Source: Lentzea sp. NBRC 102530 | GTDB lineage: Bacteria; Actinomycetota; Actinomycetes; Mycobacteriales; Pseudonocardiaceae | Assembly (NCBI RefSeq): GCF_030269365.1 | Contig: NZ_BSTF01000007.1 | Coordinates: 62,001 to 126,000, forward strand | Direction: 5' to 3' | Length of the DNA: 64,000 bases | Part shown: positions 34,924 to 48,542 of the stretch, piece by piece | Numbering within the stretch: the stretch's first letter is position 1 | How the letters are laid out: every line of letters starts with the position of its first letter | The notes under the pieces: generated by a model | Database searches by the model: none | What the model was told of the DNA's origin: nothing | What the model saw: only the letters and a program-made list of their open reading frames with translations | Translations under genes and position numbers: made by a program

Positions 34924-37900
34924 TCACAGGTCCTGGGTGGCGCCGTCTTCGAGGGCGAGTCGTTCGAGCTCGAGCAGGATCTTCTCCTCGACCAGTCCCG
35001 CGAGGCCGGTGACCGTGCGGGCGGTGAGGACGTCGTGCGGGGTCAGCGGCACGTCGAACGCCGCGCGGCAGCGGGACGTCACGAGCAGGCTGCGCATGGA
35101 GTCGCCGCCGAGTGCGAGGAAGTCGTCCTCGACGCCGACCCGGTCCACGCCCAGCACCTCGGCCCAGATCCCGGCCACGACCTCCTCGGTGTCGGTCGTC
35201 GGTGCGACGTACGGCGTGGCGGGCGCGGTGGCGGACGGCTCGGGCAACGCGGCCCGGTCGACCTTCCCGTTGGCGCTCAGCGGAAGCGCGTCGAGCAGGA
35301 CGAACGCCGCGGGCACCATGTAGTCGGGCAGGGTCCGTCCCGCGAACGCCGCCAGCTCCGCCGGTTCCGGTGCCCGGGCGGGGTCGGCCGGCACCAGGTA
35401 GGCGACGAGCCGCTTGCCGCCGTGCGGGTCCTCGCGGACCACCACGACCAGCCCGCCCACGCCGGGGTGCCGTCCCAGCACCGCTTCGACCTCGCCGAGC
35501 TCGATGCGGAACCCGCGCAGCTTCACCTGGTCGTCGGCGCGGCCGGCGAACTCCAGCTCGCCGGTGGGCAGCCACCGCACGACGTCGCCGGTGCGGTACA
35601 TCCGCTCCCCCGGTGTGCCGAACGGGCAGGCGACGAACCGGGAGGCGGTGAGGCCGGGCCGGTCGAGGTACCCGCGGGCCAGGCCGGCGCCCGCCAGGTA
35701 CAGCTCGCCGGGCACGCCGATCGGCACCGGGCGCAGCCGGTCGTCCAGCACGTACGTGGCCATGCCGTCGAGCGCGGACCCGATGGGCACGGTGTCGGGT
35801 ACCTGGCCGGTCATCCGGTACGAGGTGGCGAACGTCGTGGTCTCGGTCGGCCCGTACCCGTCGACCACCACCAGGCCGGGGCAGGCCGCCATCACCTGGC
35901 GGACCGCGGCGGCGGGCACGACGTCGCCACCGGTCCACACCTCGCGCACGCCCGCCAGGCAATCCGGCGAGTCCTGTGCCAGCACGCGGAACAGGCCCGC
36001 GGTGAGCCAGAGCGCCGTCACGCCGTGCGTGGTGATCAGCTCGCGCAACGAGGCCGCGTCGAGGTCCTCCGGCGGTGCGACGACCACCCGGCCGCCCCGC
36101 AGCAGCGGCACCCACAGCTCGTAGGTGGAGGCGTCGAACGCCAGCGGCGAGTGCACCAGCACGGTCCGGTGCGCCGGGCCGTCGAACCGGGAGTCGAGCG
36201 CCAGCGCCACCACGTCCCGGTGCCGCACCGCGACGCCCTTCGGCGTGCCGGTGGAGCCCGAGGTGAACTCCACGTAGGCGAGACCGTCCGGGTGCGCGGC
36301 CACCACTGGCCGGTCCGCCGACCCGCCGTCCGGGACCAGGACGTGGCCGTCGAACGGGACATCGGAGTCGGTGATCAGCACCCGGCTCCCGGCCTGCTCC
36401 AGCACCAGGCGTCGGCGTTCCTCCGGCGCCCTGCTGTCCAGCGGCAGGTACGCGCCGCCCGCCTTGAGCACGGCGAGCACCGAGACCACCACGTCGGCCG
36501 AGCGGCGCAGCAGCACCCCGACGCGTTCTTCCGGCCGCACGCCGAGCGAGATCAGCCGGTGTGCCAGCCGGTTCGCGCGGGCGTCCAGTTCGGCGTAGGT
36601 GAGCGACGTGCCGCCCGCGACCACGGCCACCGCGTCGGGGGTCCGGTCCGCCTGGGCGGCGAACACCTCGGCGACGGTCGCCTCCGCAATTCCGATCTCC
36701 GCCCGTTGCGGGAGGACGAGCCGCCGTTCGGCCTCGCCGAGGACGTCGACCTCGCCCACCGGCCGGCCGGCGTCCGTAGCCAGGCCGAGCACCGCGGCGG
36801 CGAGGTGGCCGCCGATGCGCTCGACCGTGGTGGCGTCGAACAGGGCCGGGTCGTAGCTGAGGCGGAACTCCAGCTCCCGGCCGGGACGGACGCCCAGGCT
36901 CAGCGGGTAGTTGGTCGTCTCCACGGCGTCCAGGTCCCGCACGGTGACCCCGTGGGACGCGGCCTCGTCGACCGGGTAGTTCTCGAACACCACGATGCTG
37001 GTGAACAACTCCGTGCCGCTCCACGCCTGCAGGTCCGCGAGCGCCACGTGCTCGAACCGCCGGGCCTCGGCCTGGTCCGCCTGCAGCCGCCGCAGCCACA
37101 CCGCGACCGGCTCGTCCTGCGCGACCTCCGTCCGCACGGGCAGGGTGTTGATGAACATGCCGGTGATGGCGTCCGCGCCGGCCAGGTCGACCGGGCGGCC
37201 GGACACGGTGGAACCGAAGCAGACGTCGTCCTGCCCGCTGTAGCGCGAGAGCAGCAACGCCCACGCGCCCTGCACCACGGCGTTGAGCGTCACGCCGGTG
37301 CGCTGGGCGAACTCCCGCAGCGCGTCACCGGGCAGCGTCATCGTGGTCCACGCCGCCGAGCGCGTGGCGTGACCGGGTTCGGCCGGCCGGTCGAGCGGCA
37401 GCGGCGTGGGGGCGTCGAACCCGCGCAGAGCCTGCCGCCAGTGGGCTTCCGCCTCTGCCGGGTCCTGGGTGGACAGCCAGCGCAGGTAGTCGCCGAACGG
37501 GCGGCGGGACGGGAGCTCGGGCTCGCACCCGGCGGTGAAGGCCGCGTAACACGTGATCACGTCGTGGAGCACCTGGAACGTGCTCCACCCGTCGAGCAGC
37601 ACGTGGTGGAACGTCCACCGGACCCGCACGGCCGTGTCCGACTCGCGCGCCAACGCCAGCCGCAGCAACGGCGCGGTGCCGAGGTCGAGCTCTCCGTCCT
37701 CCGGCAGCTCGACCTCGCGGCACACCACCTGCACCGGCCGGTCGACGCCCTCCCACACGACGCGGCTGCGCAGGATCGGCGTCCGCGCCACCACTTCGCG
37801 CCACGCGCGTGCCAGCGCGTCGACGTCCGTGACGCCGTCGAGGACGAACGAGATCCGTTCGGTGTACAGGCCTTCGTGGCCGTGCGACAGGCTGTGGAAG

Positions 37901-40900
37901 ACCATTCCGGCCTGCATCGGCGTCAGCGGGTAGACGTCCTCGACGTCCCGGCCGTCGCCGACGATCCGGTCCACGGCGGCCTGGTCGAGTCCCGCCAACG
38001 GGAAGTCCGACGGTGTTCGTCCTCCCGCACCCGGTTCGGCGCAGTGCGTCACGATCTCCCGCAACGCCACCGTCATCGCCTCGGCCAGGGCCCGCACGGC
38101 CGACTCGTCGTGCACCTCGTCGCTGTAGTACCAGGTGAGCTGGAGCCGCCGGTCCTGCACGGCACCGACGACGTCGAGCAGGTGGTGCCGGGGCGTGTCG
38201 GGCGAGGCGTCGGCGCTCAGCCCGCCGATCGTGCGGAACGCCTTGCCGCCCGCCGCGCCGTCGAACTGCCCGAGGTAGTTGAACGCGACCGCGGGCTGCA
38301 CACCGCCGTACCGTGCGCCGTGACCGATACCGCGCCTGGGTACCGCGCGCAGCCGTTCCTTGGTCGCCTTCAGCACCGCGCCCCAGTCCCCCGCCGGCAC
38401 GTCGAGCGCCACCGGGAACACCGAGGTGAACCAGCCGACCGTGCGGGACAGGTCGACACCGTCGAGGAAGTCGCCGTCGCGGCCGTGGCCCTCCAGGTCG
38501 ACCAGCACCCGGTCGCGTCCCGTCCACCCGGCGAGCACCCGTCCCAACGCGCTCAGCAGCACGTCGTTGACCTGCGTGCGGTACACGGCGGGCACGTCCT
38601 GCAACAGCGCCCTGGTCAGGTCGGCGTCCAGCTCCACCGTGACCCCGCGCACGGAACCGGTCGTGCCGGTGCCCTCCACGGGGTCGCCGGTCACGCCCGC
38701 CCAGTGGTCCGCCTCGTCGTCGAACCCTCCGCCGGCGGTGTGCTCGGCGAGCCGGTGCGCCCACTCGCGGAACGACGTGGTCTTGGCCGCGAGGACCACT
38801 TCCTCGCCGCGCAGGGCTTGCAGGTAGGCCGTCTCCAGGTCCTCCAGCAGCACCCGCCACGACACACCGTCGACGACCAGGTGGTGCACGGTGAGCTGGA
38901 GCGTGCGGGACGTGAGCCTCGCGCGCAGCAGCGGCCCGCGCCCCAGGGCGAATCCGCTGTCCACTTCGGACAGGACGTCGACGGGCTCCACCGGCGGGTT
39001 GTACTGCCGCCAGCCGGAGCCGCTGCGTTCGAACCGCATCCGCAGTGCGTCGTGGTGCTCCATCAGCCCCGCCAACGCCTTGCGCAACGCCACCGGGTCG
39101 ACCTCGTCGGCGAACTCGACCTCGACGAACTGGTCGAAGTGCTCGGGGTGCGGCGGTTCGGTGTCGAGGAACCAGCGCTGGATCGGGGTCAGCGGGACCT
39201 CGCCGACCACCGGACCCTGCGGCACACCGGCCGCGGTCTCGGCAGCGGGCACGGCCGCCGCGAGCGCGGCCACCGTCGGATGGTTGAACAGGTCGCGCGG
39301 CGCCAGCCCGTACCCGGCCTGCCGCGCCCGCGACACGACCTGGATGCTGATGATCGAGTCACCGCCCAGCTGGAAGAAGTCGTCCTCGACGCCGACCCGG
39401 TCGAGTCCCAGCACCTGCGCCCAGATGTCCGCGAGCACGCGCTCGGTCTCCGTGCGCGGCTCGACGTGCCGGGCGCCGGTCGTCTCCCACTCCGGTGCCG
39501 GCAGCGCCTTGCGGTCGAGCTTCCCGTTGCCCGTCAACGGAAGCCGGTCGAGGTGCACGACCGTCGCGGGGACCATGTGGCCGGGCAGCGTCCGCGCCAG
39601 GAACGCGCGCAGGTCGGCGCCCTCACCACCGACGACGTAGCCGACGAGGACCTTGCGCCCGGCGTGGTCGCGGACATCGGCCACGGCGGCGGTCACGTCG
39701 TGGTGCGCTTCGAGCGCGGCCTCGATCTCACCGAGCTCGATCCGGAAGCCGCGGATCTTGACCTGGTGGTCGGCGCGGCCGAGGTAGTCGAGCCGGCCGT
39801 CCTTCCACCGCGCCAGGTCGCCCGTGCGGTACATGCGCGCTCCGGGTTCGCCGAACGGGTCGGCGACGAACCGGGACGCGGTCAGGCCGGGCCGGTTCAG
39901 GTAGCCGCGGGCCAGTCCGGCGCCCGCGACGTGCATCTCGCCGACGACGCCGGGCGGCACCGGCCGCAGGTCCTCGTCGAGCACGTACACGCGCAGGTCC
40001 GGGATGGGTTCGCCGACGGTGCCGTCGGCGGGCGTCCACGTCACGTGCACGGTGGTCTCGGTGATGCCGTACATGTTGATCAGCTCGCCCGGACCGTCCC
40101 ACGAGGACAGTTTGCGGACGTCCAGCGCCTCGCCGCCGAAGATCACGTACCGCAGGCAGAGGTCGCGCGGCCGTTCGGCGATCAGCTGGTAGAACGCCGA
40201 CGGCGTCTGGTTGAGCACCGTGACCCGTTCCCGCGCCAGCAGCCCGGCGAACTCGCGCGGCGAGCGCGACACCTCGTGCGGCACGACGACGAGCCGGCCG
40301 CCGTGCAGCAGCGGACCCCACAGCTCCCAGACGGAGAAGTCGAAGGCATAGCTGTGGAACAGGGTCCACACGTCGTCGGCACCGAACCCGAACCAGGCGT
40401 CGGTCGCCGAGAACAGCCGGGCCACGTTCGCGTGCGGCACGACGACGCCCTTGGGCTTGCCGGTGGAGCCGGAGGTGTAGATGACGTACGCGGGGTTTTC
40501 CGGCCGTAGCGGCACTTCCGGTGCCGTCGGCGGCAGTCCGGAGAGGTCCGGCAGCTCGGTCAGCACCACCACCGGGCGGGTGTCCTCGACCATGCCCGCG
40601 ATCCGGTCCTCCGGGTACGACGGGTCGATCGGCAGGTAGGCCGCGCCGGACTTGAGCACGCCGAGCACCGCCACGACCAGGTCGATGGACCGGGGCAGCC
40701 GCAGCGCGACGTACTCCTCCGGCTCCGCACCTCGTCCGACCAGCAGGTGAGCCAGCCGGTTGGCGCGGGTGTCCAGTTCGGCGTAGGTGAGGTGCTCGCC
40801 CTCGCACGTGACCGCGACGGCGTCCGGGGTGCGCGCGGCCTGCTCGGCGAACAACTCCGGCAGGGTGCCGACCGGGAAGTCCCGGCCGGCGGGGTTCCAC

Positions 40901-43900
40901 TCCACCAGCACCTGCTCGCGTTCGGCGTCGTCGAGCAACCGCAGTTCCCGCACCGGCCGCGCCGGGTCCGCCAGCACGTCGTCGAGCAGCATCCGCAGGT
41001 GCCGGCCGAGCCGCCGCACCGTGGCCTCGTCGAACAGCTCCGGGTCGTGGTCGAGCTCGACCACGAGCCGCGGTCCGGGCGACACCACGACCGTGAGCGC
41101 GTAGTTGGTGGGCTCGTGCGCGTGGACGTCGTGCAGCCGCAGGCCGTGCGCGGTCATGGCGTCCTCGTCGAACGGGTAGTTCTCGAAGACCACGATGCTG
41201 TCGAAGAGGTTCGCGCCGCCGGGCAGCGCGCTCCACCCGCGCAGCCGTGCCAGGGGCACGTGCTCGAACCGCCGCGCCTCCGCCTGGTCGGCCTGCAGCT
41301 CCCGCAGCCACGACAGCTGGTCCCGTTCGCGGTCGACGGCGACCCTGGTGGGCACGGTGTTGATGAACATGCCGACGGTCGACTCGACGCCGGGCAGATC
41401 GGCCGGGCGGCCGGACACGGTGGTGCCGAACACGACGTCGGACGTGCCGGCGTAGCGAGCCAGCAGCACCGCCCACGCGCCCTGCACGACGGTGCTGACG
41501 GTCAGTCCGCCGCGCTGGGCCACGTCGCGCAGCCGTTCGGTGCTCGCGGCGCTCAGCTCGAAGCGGACCGTGCCCCCGGACTGCGCCCGGTGCGCGTCGA
41601 CCGGGCTGCGGTCGAACGGCAGCGGGGTGGTCTCGTCGAAGCCGTCGAGCACCTGCCGCCAGTACCGTTCGGCCTCGCCGCCGTCCTGCCGGTCGAGCCA
41701 GTGCAGGTACTCGCGGAACGGCGGCCGCGCCGCGGCGGGCCCGGAGGTGCCGCGCGTGATGGCGGCGTGGTGCTCGCAGACCTCGGTGAACAGCCGGGCG
41801 GCGCTCCACCCGTCGAGCAGGACGTGGTGGAACGTCCACAGCACCAGCACCTCGTCCTGCGCCAGCCGGGCGATCGCCACGCGCATCAGCGGCGCGGTGG
41901 TGAGGTCCATCCCGGCCGCGCGGTCGCTGTCCAGGAGCGCTCGCAGCCGCTCGTCCTCGTCGAGGCCGGTCCAGTCCAGGTGGGTGATCGGCAGGGTGAC
42001 GTCGGGACGCACGAGCTGCAGTGGTTCCGCGAGCCCCTCCCACACGACCTCGCTGCGCAGCACGGCGTTGCGGTCCACGACCCGTTGCCAGGCCTCGCCC
42101 AGCGCCTGCGGGTCGGTCACGCCGGAGAGGCGGAAGCGGACCTGGTTGAAGTACGCGCCGGAGGTCGTGCCGTCGACCAGGCCGTGGAAGACCATGCCCG
42201 CCTGCATCGGCGTCAGCGGGTAGACGTCCTCGACGTCCCGGCCGTCCCCGGCGAGCCGGTCCACCGCGGCCTGGTCCAGACGTGCCAACGGGAAGTCCGA
42301 CGGCGTGCGTCCACCGGAACCGGGCCGGGCGCAGTGGGCCACGACCTCCCGCAACGCCCCGGCCATCGCCTCGGCCAGGCGCAGCACGGTCTTGCGGTCG
42401 TGCACCCGGTCGCTGAAGTACCAGGTGAGGTCGAGGCAGCCGTGCTCGACCGCGCCGACGACGTCGAGCAGGTGCGGGCGCGGGGCGTCCGGTGCGGTGT
42501 CGAGCTCCAGGCTGCCGCGCACGGCGCGCAGCACGCCGCCCTCCACCGCGGACCAGTCGAGGCGGCCGAGGTGGTTGAAGCTGATCTGCGGCCCACGGGT
42601 CCCGGGCTCGTGCAGCAGCCCGTGGCCGATCCCCTTGCGCGGCACGGCGCGGAGCTGTTCCTTGACCGATTTGAGGACCTGGCCCCAGTCACCGCCCGGC
42701 ACGTCCAGCGCGACCGGGAAGATCGAGGTGAACCAGCCGACCGTGCGGGAGAGGTCGACGCCGTTGAACAGTTCCTCGCGGCCGTGGCCCTCCAGGTCCA
42801 CGAGCACCCGCGTGCGACCGGTCCAGTCGGCCAGCACCCGGCCGAGCGCGCTCAGCAGCACGTCGTTGACCTGCGTGCGGTACGCACCGGGCACGTCCTG
42901 CAGCAACGCCCTGGTGGTCTCGCGGTCGAGCCGGACCGAGACGGAGCGGGTGGACACGCCGGTGCCGGGGCCGTCGTGGTCGACGGGCAGGTCCGGGTCC
43001 ACTGCCGAGGTGGCGGCCCAGTGGTCGCGTTCGTCGTCGAACCCGCCGTCGGCGACGAGCCGGGCGAGCCGGTGCGACCAGTCCCGGAACGACGTGGTCT
43101 TGGCGGCGAGCCGGACGGGCTCGCCGCGCGCGGCCAGGTCGTAGGCGGTGACGAGGTCCTCCAGCAGGACGCGCCACGACACACCGTCCACGACGAGGTG
43201 GTGAATCGTCAGGCGCAGCAAGGAGTTCTGCAGTTCGGCGTGCAGCAACGGGCCGGTCGCGAGGTCGAATCCCGCGCAGGGGCTCGTGGTGAGCAGCTCG
43301 GCCTGCTCGGCCGGGGCGTTGTGCTGCCGCCAGCCGGATCCCGTGCGCTCGAACCGCATCCGCAACGCGTCGTGGTGCTCCACCAGCGCGGCCAGCGCCG
43401 CGCGCAGGGCGTCGACGTCCACATCGGACGCCAGTTCCACCGTCAGCGTCTGGTTGAAGTGCTCGCTGTGGTCGGGGTTCGTGGCGAACAACCAGCGCTG
43501 CACGGGCGTGAGCGGTACGTCGCCCACCACCCGGTCCTGGTCGGCCTCGGCGGGTCCGGCGACGGCCGTCACCGCGGCGAGCGCCGCCACGGTGGGGTGC
43601 CGGAACACCTCTCCGGGGCTGAGCGCGAGACCGGCCTGCCGGGCACGGGACACCACCTGGATGCTGAGGATGGAGTCGCCGCCCAGCTCGAAGAAGTTGT
43701 CGGTGGCGCCCACGCGGTCGACGCCGAGCAGCTCCGCCCAGATCCCGGCCAGCACGGCCTCCGGTCCGGCGGCGGGCGCGACGTGCGCGGTGGTGGCGGC
43801 CCACACCGGGGCGGGCAGGGCGCGCCGGTCGACCTTGCCGCTCGCGTTGAGCGGCAAGGCTTCCACGACGACGAACGCGGACGGCACGAGGTAGTCCGGC

Positions 43901-46900
43901 AGCGTGCGGCCGAGGAACTCCCGCAGCGACGCCACGTCGGGCGCGGTGCCGGCCGCGGTCAGGTAGGCGACCAGGCGCTTGCGGCCGGTGTCGTCGGTGC
44001 GCACGACCGTGACCGACTGGGCGACGGCGGGGTGCGCGGCCAGGGCGGTGTCGACCTCGCCCGGTTCGACGCGGAACCCGCGGATCTTGACCTGGTCGTC
44101 GGTGCGGCCGACGAACTCCACCGTGCCGTCGACGCGCCACCGCACCAGATCACCGGTGCGGTACATCCGCTCCCCCGGCGCCCCGAACGGGTCGGCGACG
44201 AACCGCGACGCGGTGAGGCCCGGCCGACCGGCGTAGCCGCGCGCCAGGCCCGAACCGGCGAGGAACAGCTCGCCCGGCACACCGATCGGCGTGGGCTCCA
44301 GGGAGCCGTCCAGCACGCGCAGGCGCATCCCGTCCAGCGGGCGGCCGATGGGCACCACGTCCTCGACGGCGCCGGTCATGCGGTGCGAGGTGGCGAAGGT
44401 GGTGGTCTCGGTGGGGCCGTAGCCGTCGACCACGGCGATGCCGGGGCACGCGCGCAGCACCCGCCGGACGGCCGGTGCGGGCACGACGTCGCCGCCGGTC
44501 CACACCTCGCGCAGGCCGGTCAGGCACTCCGGCTCGTCCTGCGCGATCACCCGGAACAGGCCGGCGGTCAGCCACAGCGCGGTGAGGCCGTGCCCGGTGA
44601 CGAGGTCGCGGAGCCGGTCGGCGTCCAGGTCGCCCGCCGGGGCGACCACGACGGTGCCACCGCTGAGCAACGGCACCCACACCTCGTAGGTGGTGGCGTC
44701 GAACGCGGGTGCGGAGTGCAGCAGGACCCGATCGTGCGCGCCGCCCCGGAACCTCCGGTCGCGTGCCAGGTCCGTCACGTCCCGGTGCCGCACGGCGACG
44801 CCCTTCGGCACGCCGGTGGACCCCGAGGTGTGCATGACGTACGCCAGCTGGTCCGGGTGCACCACGACGTCCGGTGCGGAGGACTCCCCCTCCTCGGTGC
44901 CCAGCACGACCACGTGACCGTCGTGCACCTCCCGCGCGGCCGCTAACCACATCTCGTCGGTGAGCACGACAGCGGCCCCGGTGCCCGCCAGCAGGACGGC
45001 CAGCCGCTCGGCGGGTGCCCTGGTGTCAAGCGGGACGTAGGCGCCACCCGCCTTGACCACGGCGAGCTCGGCGACCACGAGGTCGACTGAGCGGCCCACC
45101 AGCACCGCCACCGGTTCCTCGGCGCGCAGGCCGTGCCGCAGCAGGTGGTGCGCGAGGCGGTTGGCCCGCGCGTCCAGCTCGGCGTAGGTCAGCGACGTCC
45201 CGTCGGCGACCACGGCTTCGGCGTGCGGGGCGCGGCGGACCTGGTCGGCGAACAGCTCGGTGATCGTGGCCGGCGGGTCGTGCCGTTCGGTGTCGTTGAA
45301 CGCTTCCAGCACCTGGTGGCGTTCCCGCGGTTCGAGCAGCGGCAGCTCGCCCAGCCTGACGCCGGGAGCGATGGCCCCCAGCAGAACCCTGAGGTGACCG
45401 GCCATCCGCTGGATCGTGGCGGCGTCCCAGAGGTCGGTGTTGTACTCGATGGACAGGTCGAGCCCGCCGTCGCGCGGCCAGAACTCCACCAGCAGCTCGA
45501 ACCGCGCCCGCGGCCGGGGCAGGGGGTGTTCGGTGACGTCCAGCGCGTCGATGGTCCTGGGGCGCACCATCTCCTGTTGCAGCACGACGAGCGCCTGCAC
45601 GAACGGCGTGCGGCTCGGGTCGCGGTCCGGGCGCAGTTCGTCGACGAGCCGGTCGAACGGGACCTCGTCGTGGGCGAAGGCGTCGAGCACGGTGTCCCGG
45701 ACGTCGGCCAGGAACCGCTCGAACGGCACGTCCGGGTCCACTGTGGACCGCAGCACGAGGGTGTTGACGAAGAACCCGACGAGGTCGTCCAGCTCCGGCC
45801 GGCCGCGTCCGGCGGACGCCGTTCCCACCGCCACGTCACGCCGGCCGGTGTAGCGGGCCAGCAGCAGCTGCACGGCGGCCGCCAGCGAGGTGAACAGGGT
45901 CGTGCCGGCGTTCCTGCCGACCTCGGTCAGGTGCCGCACCAGCGGGTCCGGCAGGGTTTCGCGGTGCACGGCGCCGTTGGTGGTGCGCTGCGCGGGGCGG
46001 GGCCGGTCGGTGGGCAGGTCGAGGGGGTCGAGGCCGGCGAGGACGTGCCGCCAGTGGTCCAGCTCCGCCGTCACGGCGGGATCGTCGAGGCGGCGGTGCT
46101 GCCAGGCCGCGAAGTCGCCGTAGCGCACGGGAAGCGGCTCGAGGTCGGCGGTGGTTCTTCGCACGGCGGCCCGGTAGAGCTCCAGCAGGTCGTCGACCTG
46201 GATCCGGACCGACCAGCCGTCGGTGACGACGTGGTGCTGGTCGAGCAGCAGCACGTGGTCGTCGTCGGCGAGCCTGGCCAGCACGACGCGGACCAGTGGC
46301 CCGGTGCCGAGGTCGAACGGCGTGGTCAGCTCTTCCGCGCACAACCGGTCGAGCGCGTCTTCCTGTTCGGCGGCAGCGGAAAGGTCCTCCACGCGCAACG
46401 GCACGGTGGCCTGGGTGACGACCTGCACGCCCTGGCCGTCCACTTCGGCGAAGGTGGTGCGCATGGTCTCGTGCCGGGCGATCAGTCCGTCGATCGCCGA
46501 CCGAAGGGCGTCCAGGTCGAGCGGGCCGCGCAGCCGCAGGGCGACGCCGGTGTTGTAGTCGGTGGCGGTGGGATCGAGCTCGTGCTGCAACCACAGCCGC
46601 CGTTGCGCCGGGGAGAGCGGCAGGACCTCGTCGGCGGGCAAGGGGGTGATGCGGTCGTCAGCCGTGATGGGCAGGCGGTCCGCGAGCAGGTCGGCGAGGC
46701 CGGCCACGGTCCTTGCGGCCATCAGGTCGCCGGTGGACAGCGGCACGTCCAGGGCGGTGCGCAGGCGTGACACGACGCGCAGCGCCTGGATCGAGTCGCC
46801 GCCCAGGGACAGGAAGTCGTCGTGCGCGCCGACCCGACCGGGGTCGAGGGCGAGCACCTCGGCCCACGCCCGTGCGACGGCCCGTTCGGCGGGGGTGCGC

Positions 46901-48465
46901 GGCGCGACGTGCTCGGCCTGCCGGTCGAGGCCCCAGTCCGGTGCGGGCAGCGCCTTGCGGTCGACCTTTCCGTTGGCGTTGAGCGGAAGGCCGTCCAGCG
47001 CCACGAACGCCGACGGCACCATGTAGTCGGGCAGCGAGCGCAGGAGTGCCGCGCGCAGTTCGTCGTCGGAGGGTGCGGTCGTGGACACCACGTACGCGAC
47101 CAGGCGCTTGACCCCGTTGTGGTCCACCTGCGCCTGGACCGCGGCCTGCACGACATCAGCGTGCTTCGCCAGCACCGCCTCGACCTCCGCCGTCTCCACG
47201 CGGAAGCCGCGGATCTTGACCTGGTCGTCGGCGCGGCCGACGAAGTCGACGGTGCCCTCGGGCGTCCACCGGACCAGGTCACCGGTGCGGTACATGCGGT
47301 CGCCGGGCGCGCCGAACGGGTCGGCCAGGAAGCGGTCCGCGGTCAGGCCGGGACGGCGGAGGTACCCGCGCGCCAGACCGTCGCCCGCGATGAACAGCTC
47401 GCCGGTCTCCCCGTCGAGGACGACGTTCAGGTCCTCGTCCAGCACGTGCAGGCGCATGCCGTCCAACGCCGTGCCGATGGGCAGGACGTCCGGCACCGCG
47501 TCCAGGTCCGGCAGGGGGTGGCAGCTGGCGAACGTGGTGGTCTCCGTGGGGCCGTACACGTCGATGACCGTCGTTCCGGGGCACGCCCCCAGCACCCGCC
47601 GCACCGCCGCGGCGGGCACGACGTCACCACCGGTCCACACCTCGCGCACGCCCGCCAGGCAACCCGGGTCGTCCTGCGCCAGCACGCGGAACAGGCCGGA
47701 GGTGACGAAGAGCCCGGTGACGCCGTGCTCGGTGATCGCCTTCCGCAGCACCGGACCGTCCACGTCACCGGGAGGAGCGATCACGGCGGTGCCTCCGCTC
47801 AGCAGCGGCACCCACAGCTCGTAGGTCGACGCGTCGAACGCCATCGGCGAGTGGACGAGCACGCGGTCGTGCGCCCCACCACCGAACCTCTTGTCGCGCA
47901 CCAGGTCCACCACGTCGCGGTGGCGTGCCGCCACACCCTTCGGCACGCCCGTGGACCCGGAGGTGAACACGACGTACGCCAGGTTCTCCGGCCGCACCAA
48001 CGCTTCGGGTGCAGGGTCACCTTCGTCGTCCACCAGGAGCACGGGGCCGCCGTGGACCCGTTCCGCGACGCCCTTCCAGGTCTCGTCGGTCAGCAGCACC
48101 GACACACCGGCCTCGGCCAGCACGGTCACCATCCGCTCGTCGGGCGCACGCGCGTCGAGCGGCACGTACGCGCCACCGGCCTTGAGCACGGCGAGCACAC
48201 CGGCCACGAGCCCGGCAGACCGCTCCACGAGCACGCCGACCGGCTGTTCGGGCCGGACCCCCAGGCGCAGCAGGGATCCCGCGAGCCGGTCCGAGCGCGC
48301 GTCCAGTTCCGCGTAGGTGAGCTCGCCGTCGTCGGTGAGCACCGCCACCGCGCCGGGGGTGCGCCGGACCTGCTCGGCGAACAGGCCGACGACGGTGTCC
48401 CGCTGTGCGGCCCGGAGAGGACCACCGGCCGGTGTGGTGGCGGGCACTGTGTCGTGGAGCGTCAT
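34924..48465 (-). CDS. Four-module NRPS with loading module (modules 1-4)
   Basis: A 4513-aa NRPS that begins the peptide. Domains: A1 about 22-520, T1 532-590, C2 610-1055, A2 1058-1555, T2 1568-1630, E2 1642-2060, C3 2078-2510, A3 2522-2990, T3 3005-3070, E3 3085-3490, C4 3505-3920, A4 3930-4410, T4 4425-4490. The absence of a C domain before A1 marks it as the initiating synthetase, with no sign of N-acylation. All A domains keep TSGSTG, YGPTE/YGITE and NGK motifs; all T domains keep GGDS. The ATG at 48465 has AGAGG upstream, and a longer in-frame read-through into the upstream hydrolase gene was rejected. It lies 77 nt after the PBP-type hydrolase gene and 14 nt before the second NRPS. 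The C-terminal tail [16 protein letters not shown] is an acidic helix that may dock with the next protein. Confidence 0.96.
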   Translation of the reverse strand: MTLHDTVPATTPAGGPLRAAQRDTVVGLFAEQVRRTPGAVAVLTDDGELTYAELDARSDRLAGSLLRLGVRPEQPVGVLVERSAGLVAGVLAVLKAGGAYVPLDARAPDERMVTVLAEAGVSVLLTDETWKGVAERVHGGPVLLVDDEGDPAPEALVRPENLAYVVFTSGSTGVPKGVAARHRDVVDLVRDKRFGGGAHDRVLVHSPMAFDASTYELWVPLLSGGTAVIAPPGDVDGPVLRKAITEHGVTGLFVTSGLFRVLAQDDPGCLAGVREVWTGGDVVPAAAVRRVLGACPGTTVIDVYGPTETTTFASCHPLPDLDAVPDVLPIGTALDGMRLHVLDEDLNVVLDGETGELFIAGDGLARGYLRRPGLTADRFLADPFGAPGDRMYRTGDLVRWTPEGTVDFVGRADDQVKIRGFRVETAEVEAVLAKHADVVQAAVQAQVDHNGVKRLVAYVVSTTAPSDDELRAALLRSLPDYMVPSAFVALDGLPLNANGKVDRKALPAPDWGLDRQAEHVAPRTPAERAVARAWAEVLALDPGRVGAHDDFLSLGGDSIQALRVVSRLRTALDVPLSTGDLMAARTVAGLADLLADRLPITADDRITPLPADEVLPLSPAQRRLWLQHELDPTATDYNTGVALRLRGPLDLDALRSAIDGLIARHETMRTTFAEVDGQGVQVVTQATVPLRVEDLSAAAEQEDALDRLCAEELTTPFDLGTGPLVRVVLARLADDDHVLLLDQHHVVTDGWSVRIQVDDLLELYRAAVRRTTADLEPLPVRYGDFAAWQHRRLDDPAVTAELDHWRHVLAGLDPLDLPTDRPRPAQRTTNGAVHRETLPDPLVRHLTEVGRNAGTTLFTSLAAAVQLLLARYTGRRDVAVGTASAGRGRPELDDLVGFFVNTLVLRSTVDPDVPFERFLADVRDTVLDAFAHDEVPFDRLVDELRPDRDPSRTPFVQALVVLQQEMVRPRTIDALDVTEHPLPRPRARFELLVEFWPRDGGLDLSIEYNTDLWDAATIQRMAGHLRVLLGAIAPGVRLGELPLLEPRERHQVLEAFNDTERHDPPATITELFADQVRRAPHAEAVVADGTSLTYAELDARANRLAHHLLRHGLRAEEPVAVLVGRSVDLVVAELAVVKAGGAYVPLDTRAPAERLAVLLAGTGAAVVLTDEMWLAAAREVHDGHVVVLGTEEGESSAPDVVVHPDQLAYVMHTSGSTGVPKGVAVRHRDVTDLARDRRFRGGAHDRVLLHSAPAFDATTYEVWVPLLSGGTVVVAPAGDLDADRLRDLVTGHGLTALWLTAGLFRVIAQDEPECLTGLREVWTGGDVVPAPAVRRVLRACPGIAVVDGYGPTETTTFATSHRMTGAVEDVVPIGRPLDGMRLRVLDGSLEPTPIGVPGELFLAGSGLARGYAGRPGLTASRFVADPFGAPGERMYRTGDLVRWRVDGTVEFVGRTDDQVKIRGFRVEPGEVDTALAAHPAVAQSVTVVRTDDTGRKRLVAYLTAAGTAPDVASLREFLGRTLPDYLVPSAFVVVEALPLNASGKVDRRALPAPVWAATTAHVAPAAGPEAVLAGIWAELLGVDRVGATDNFFELGGDSILSIQVVSRARQAGLALSPGEVFRHPTVAALAAVTAVAGPAEADQDRVVGDVPLTPVQRWLFATNPDHSEHFNQTLTVELASDVDVDALRAALAALVEHHDALRMRFERTGSGWRQHNAPAEQAELLTTSPCAGFDLATGPLLHAELQNSLLRLTIHHLVVDGVSWRVLLEDLVTAYDLAARGEPVRLAAKTTSFRDWSHRLARLVADGGFDDERDHWAATSAVDPDLPVDHDGPGTGVSTRSVSVRLDRETTRALLQDVPGAYRTQVNDVLLSALGRVLADWTGRTRVLVDLEGHGREELFNGVDLSRTVGWFTSIFPVALDVPGGDWGQVLKSVKEQLRAVPRKGIGHGLLHEPGTRGPQISFNHLGRLDWSAVEGGVLRAVRGSLELDTAPDAPRPHLLDVVGAVEHGCLDLTWYFSDRVHDRKTVLRLAEAMAGALREVVAHCARPGSGGRTPSDFPLARLDQAAVDRLAGDGRDVEDVYPLTPMQAGMVFHGLVDGTTSGAYFNQVRFRLSGVTDPQALGEAWQRVVDRNAVLRSEVVWEGLAEPLQLVRPDVTLPITHLDWTGLDEDERLRALLDSDRAAGMDLTTAPLMRVAIARLAQDEVLVLWTFHHVLLDGWSAARLFTEVCEHHAAITRGTSGPAAARPPFREYLHWLDRQDGGEAERYWRQVLDGFDETTPLPFDRSPVDAHRAQSGGTVRFELSAASTERLRDVAQRGGLTVSTVVQGAWAVLLARYAGTSDVVFGTTVSGRPADLPGVESTVGMFINTVPTRVAVDRERDQLSWLRELQADQAEARRFEHVPLARLRGWSALPGGANLFDSIVVFENYPFDEDAMTAHGLRLHDVHAHEPTNYALTVVVSPGPRLVVELDHDPELFDEATVRRLGRHLRMLLDDVLADPARPVRELRLLDDAEREQVLVEWNPAGRDFPVGTLPELFAEQAARTPDAVAVTCEGEHLTYAELDTRANRLAHLLVGRGAEPEEYVALRLPRSIDLVVAVLGVLKSGAAYLPIDPSYPEDRIAGMVEDTRPVVVLTELPDLSGLPPTAPEVPLRPENPAYVIYTSGSTGKPKGVVVPHANVARLFSATDAWFGFGADDVWTLFHSYAFDFSVWELWGPLLHGGRLVVVPHEVSRSPREFAGLLARERVTVLNQTPSAFYQLIAERPRDLCLRYVIFGGEALDVRKLSSWDGPGELINMYGITETTVHVTWTPADGTVGEPIPDLRVYVLDEDLRPVPPGVVGEMHVAGAGLARGYLNRPGLTASRFVADPFGEPGARMYRTGDLARWKDGRLDYLGRADHQVKIRGFRIELGEIEAALEAHHDVTAAVADVRDHAGRKVLVGYVVGGEGADLRAFLARTLPGHMVPATVVHLDRLPLTGNGKLDRKALPAPEWETTGARHVEPRTETERVLADIWAQVLGLDRVGVEDDFFQLGGDSIISIQVVSRARQAGYGLAPRDLFNHPTVAALAAAVPAAETAAGVPQGPVVGEVPLTPIQRWFLDTEPPHPEHFDQFVEVEFADEVDPVALRKALAGLMEHHDALRMRFERSGSGWRQYNPPVEPVDVLSEVDSGFALGRGPLLRARLTSRTLQLTVHHLVVDGVSWRVLLEDLETAYLQALRGEEVVLAAKTTSFREWAHRLAEHTAGGGFDDEADHWAGVTGDPVEGTGTTGSVRGVTVELDADLTRALLQDVPAVYRTQVNDVLLSALGRVLAGWTGRDRVLVDLEGHGRDGDFLDGVDLSRTVGWFTSVFPVALDVPAGDWGAVLKATKERLRAVPRRGIGHGARYGGVQPAVAFNYLGQFDGAAGGKAFRTIGGLSADASPDTPRHHLLDVVGAVQDRRLQLTWYYSDEVHDESAVRALAEAMTVALREIVTHCAEPGAGGRTPSDFPLAGLDQAAVDRIVGDGRDVEDVYPLTPMQAGMVFHSLSHGHEGLYTERISFVLDGVTDVDALARAWREVVARTPILRSRVVWEGVDRPVQVVCREVELPEDGELDLGTAPLLRLALARESDTAVRVRWTFHHVLLDGWSTFQVLHDVITCYAAFTAGCEPELPSRRPFGDYLRWLSTQDPAEAEAHWRQALRGFDAPTPLPLDRPAEPGHATRSAAWTTMTLPGDALREFAQRTGVTLNAVVQGAWALLLSRYSGQDDVCFGSTVSGRPVDLAGADAITGMFINTLPVRTEVAQDEPVAVWLRRLQADQAEARRFEHVALADLQAWSGTELFTSIVVFENYPVDEAASHGVTVRDLDAVETTNYPLSLGVRPGRELEFRLSYDPALFDATTVERIGGHLAAAVLGLATDAGRPVGEVDVLGEAERRLVLPQRAEIGIAEATVAEVFAAQADRTPDAVAVVAGGTSLTYAELDARANRLAHRLISLGVRPEERVGVLLRRSADVVVSVLAVLKAGGAYLPLDSRAPEERRRLVLEQAGSRVLITDSDVPFDGHVLVPDGGSADRPVVAAHPDGLAYVEFTSGSTGTPKGVAVRHRDVVALALDSRFDGPAHRTVLVHSPLAFDASTYELWVPLLRGGRVVVAPPEDLDAASLRELITTHGVTALWLTAGLFRVLAQDSPDCLAGVREVWTGGDVVPAAAVRQVMAACPGLVVVDGYGPTETTTFATSYRMTGQVPDTVPIGSALDGMATYVLDDRLRPVPIGVPGELYLAGAGLARGYLDRPGLTASRFVACPFGTPGERMYRTGDVVRWLPTGELEFAGRADDQVKLRGFRIELGEVEAVLGRHPGVGGLVVVVREDPHGGKRLVAYLVPADPARAPEPAELAAFAGRTLPDYMVPAAFVLLDALPLSANGKVDRAALPEPSATAPATPYVAPTTDTEEVVAGIWAEVLGVDRVGVEDDFLALGGDSMRSLLVTSRCRAAFDVPLTPHDVLTARTVTGLAGLVEEKILLELERLALEDGATQDL
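34990..37950 (-). other. NRPS module 4: C-A-T, predicted Val-like
   Basis: C4 follows E3 and is D-L type ([18 protein letters not shown]). A4 residues read DAYWWGGTFK (Val-like). T4 has LGGDSM near 35097. No E domain, so the L form is kept. Confidence 0.75.
37980..42240 (-). other. NRPS module 3: C-A-T-E, predicted D-(allo-)Thr
   Basis: C3 is D-L type. A3 residues read DFWNIGMVHK, the classical threonine code, the firmest substrate call in this cluster. E3 keeps HHLVVDG and EGHGRD (Asp replacing the usual Glu), so epimerization to D-allo-Thr is likely. Confidence 0.88.
42290..46640 (-). other. NRPS module 2: C-A-T-E, predicted D-Val-like
   Basis: C2 is L-L type (HHVVTDG). A2 residues read DAYWWGGTFK. 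E2 has HHLVVDG, EGHGRE and RTVGWFTS, and its neighbour C3 is D-L type, which agrees. Confidence 0.75.
46680..48400 (-). other. NRPS module 1: A-T loading module, Ile/Val-like
   Basis: A1 residues read DAYFWGVTFK, near the Ile code family (DAFFLGVTFK). T1 has LGGDSI near 46795. The first residue is L, with a free amine available for cyclization. Confidence 0.72.
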
Positions 48466-48542
48466 CGCCGTCCAACCTCTTTTTGGGCGCGTTCCAGCGC
48501 CACGGGTACAGGGGAAGTGGGAGGGGGTGCGGAACCGCGGCG

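Noticed and set aside
34910..37264. Upstream extension of the second NRPS into the first
   Set aside because: The extra N-terminal part is out-of-frame reading of the A4 and C4 domains. The ATG at 34909 has a ribosome site and starts just before the C5 domain.
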